Below, piece after piece: positions 4,788 to 5,234 of a stretch of 5,234 bases of DNA. This DNA is from Thermoplasmata archaeon (GTDB taxonomy: Archaea; Thermoplasmatota; Thermoplasmata; Lutacidiplasmatales; UBA184). The notes beneath the pieces are model-generated. The model was given only the letters and a program-made list of their open reading frames with translations, did not search any database and was not told the DNA's origin. Each line of letters opens with the position of its first letter. Within the stretch, counting starts at the first letter, position 1. Both the position numbers and the translations under genes were made by a program. The stretch lies in NCBI GenBank assembly GCA_030039525.1, contig JASHVI010000213.1, forward strand, positions 1 through 5,234, in the 5' to 3' direction.

Positions 4788-5234
4788 GGGCGCGGTCGAG
4801 CGCCGGAAGGACCTCCTCGTACCGCGCGACGATCCCGACGTCGGCGTAGCGGAACACCGGCGCCTCCGGGTCCGGGTTCACGGCCAGGATCCGGCGGGCC
4901 CGACGCAGCCCGACGACGTGGTTCGTCGCCTTGCCGACGCCGAGCAGGATCGCGAGCGCGGGGGCGAGGGAGCGGCCGGTCAGCCCGACCTGCCGGGCAT
5001 TGGGCAGCCAGCCGGCGTCGACCACGCGACGCGTTCCCCCGAGCGCCGCCCCCCACCCCCGGACGATCGGCCGGACGCGCTCGATCGCGTCGGGGCCGCC
5101 GACGCCCATGCCGACGGTGACGACGAGCCGGGCCGCGTCGAGGTCGCCGTCCGCGGCGTCGCCCTCGGCCCCCCGCGCGAGGAGGCGCGGCCCGCCCCGG
5201 GGCGGCGCGACCGGGATCTCCCGTCGCTCGACCG
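4744..5234 (-). CDS. etfA: Electron transfer flavoprotein alpha subunit (EtfA/FixB), C-terminal part; start lies beyond the window
   Basis: Read on the minus strand, the frame is open from base 5234 to TGA at 4746-4744, about 163 residues. It is the FAD-binding C-terminal domain of EtfA, which with EtfB carries electrons between flavin dehydrogenases and a quinone reductase or ferredoxin. Typical segments in order: RLVVTVGMGVG (a divergent form of the glycine-rich strand), a GGTRRVVDAGWLP segment with the FAD-contacting Arg (5029-5031), QVGLTGRSLAP with the conserved Thr (4978-4980), GVGKATNH with the flavin-contacting His (4918-4920), and DPEAPVF followed by ADVGIV. Two family positions differ: the usual SGAIQH is GKATNH, and QTG is LTG, so this is a divergent form. 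An internal ATG at 5109 is not the start because homology continues upstream of it. The 3' end overlaps the end of pcc1 by 44 bases. Whether it is a bifurcating ETF cannot be told from this part. Confidence 0.92.
   Translation of the reverse strand, partial: VERREIPVAPPRGGPRLLARGAEGDAADGDLDAARLVVTVGMGVGGPDAIERVRPIVRGWGAALGGTRRVVDAGWLPNARQVGLTGRSLAPALAILLGVGKATNHVVGLRRARRILAVNPDPEAPVFRYADVGIVARYEEVLPALDRALRAAGWVATPRADP

Noticed and set aside
4556..5056. Minus-strand open frame overlapping etfA
   Set aside because: Low-complexity Arg/Ala/Gly sequence in a different frame from the well-supported EtfA domain.

Overview
The window is very GC-rich, gene-dense and most likely archaeal. The best evidence is a paired ferredoxin and geranylgeranyl reductase operon (saturation of archaeal isoprenoid lipid chains), a Pcc1-type KEOPS subunit, and archaeal-type promoter boxes close to start codons. 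The reductase is about the length of the Thermoplasma enzyme, and a high-GC member of the Thermoplasmatota is my best guess. That placement is inference.

Layout: (1) 1-342 is the 3' end of a TnpB-type RNA-guided nuclease gene, entering from the left edge, with two stem-loops in its last 100 bases that could belong to its guide (omega) RNA. (2) 373-900 encodes a DinB/YfiT-fold protein, only 30 bases after tnpB. (3) A promoter-like box at 944-951 precedes a tight four-gene run: a two-cluster ferredoxin (984-1175), geranylgeranyl reductase (1198-2388) and two unrecognised helical proteins (2391-3005 and 3013-3486), with gaps of 22, 2 and 7 bases. The two unknown proteins share a helical-hairpin pattern and look like diverged tandem copies. 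(4) A second promoter-like box at 3503-3510 precedes a DUF1028 (predicted Ntn-hydrolase) gene with a C-terminal putative peptidoglycan-binding-like domain (3535-4542). It is followed in an overlapping frame by a Pcc1-like gene ending at 4787 that has no ATG, GTG or TTG able to start its first strand. (5) On the minus strand, 5234-4744 is the C-terminal part of an electron-transfer flavoprotein alpha subunit, whose end overlaps the end of pcc1 tail to tail by 44 bases.

How they fit: ferredoxin very probably donates electrons to the reductase, and the two helical proteins are probably co-transcribed with it. The DUF1028, Pcc1 and ETF genes are housekeeping or metabolic and unlinked in function as far as the sequence shows. 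The tnpB fragment has visibly different codon use (11 of its first 29 codons end in A or T, against 0 of the first 29 in the reductase), consistent with a mobile origin. No gene-free stretch exceeds about 85 bases, and I saw no rRNA, tRNA, CRISPR array or T-rich terminator.
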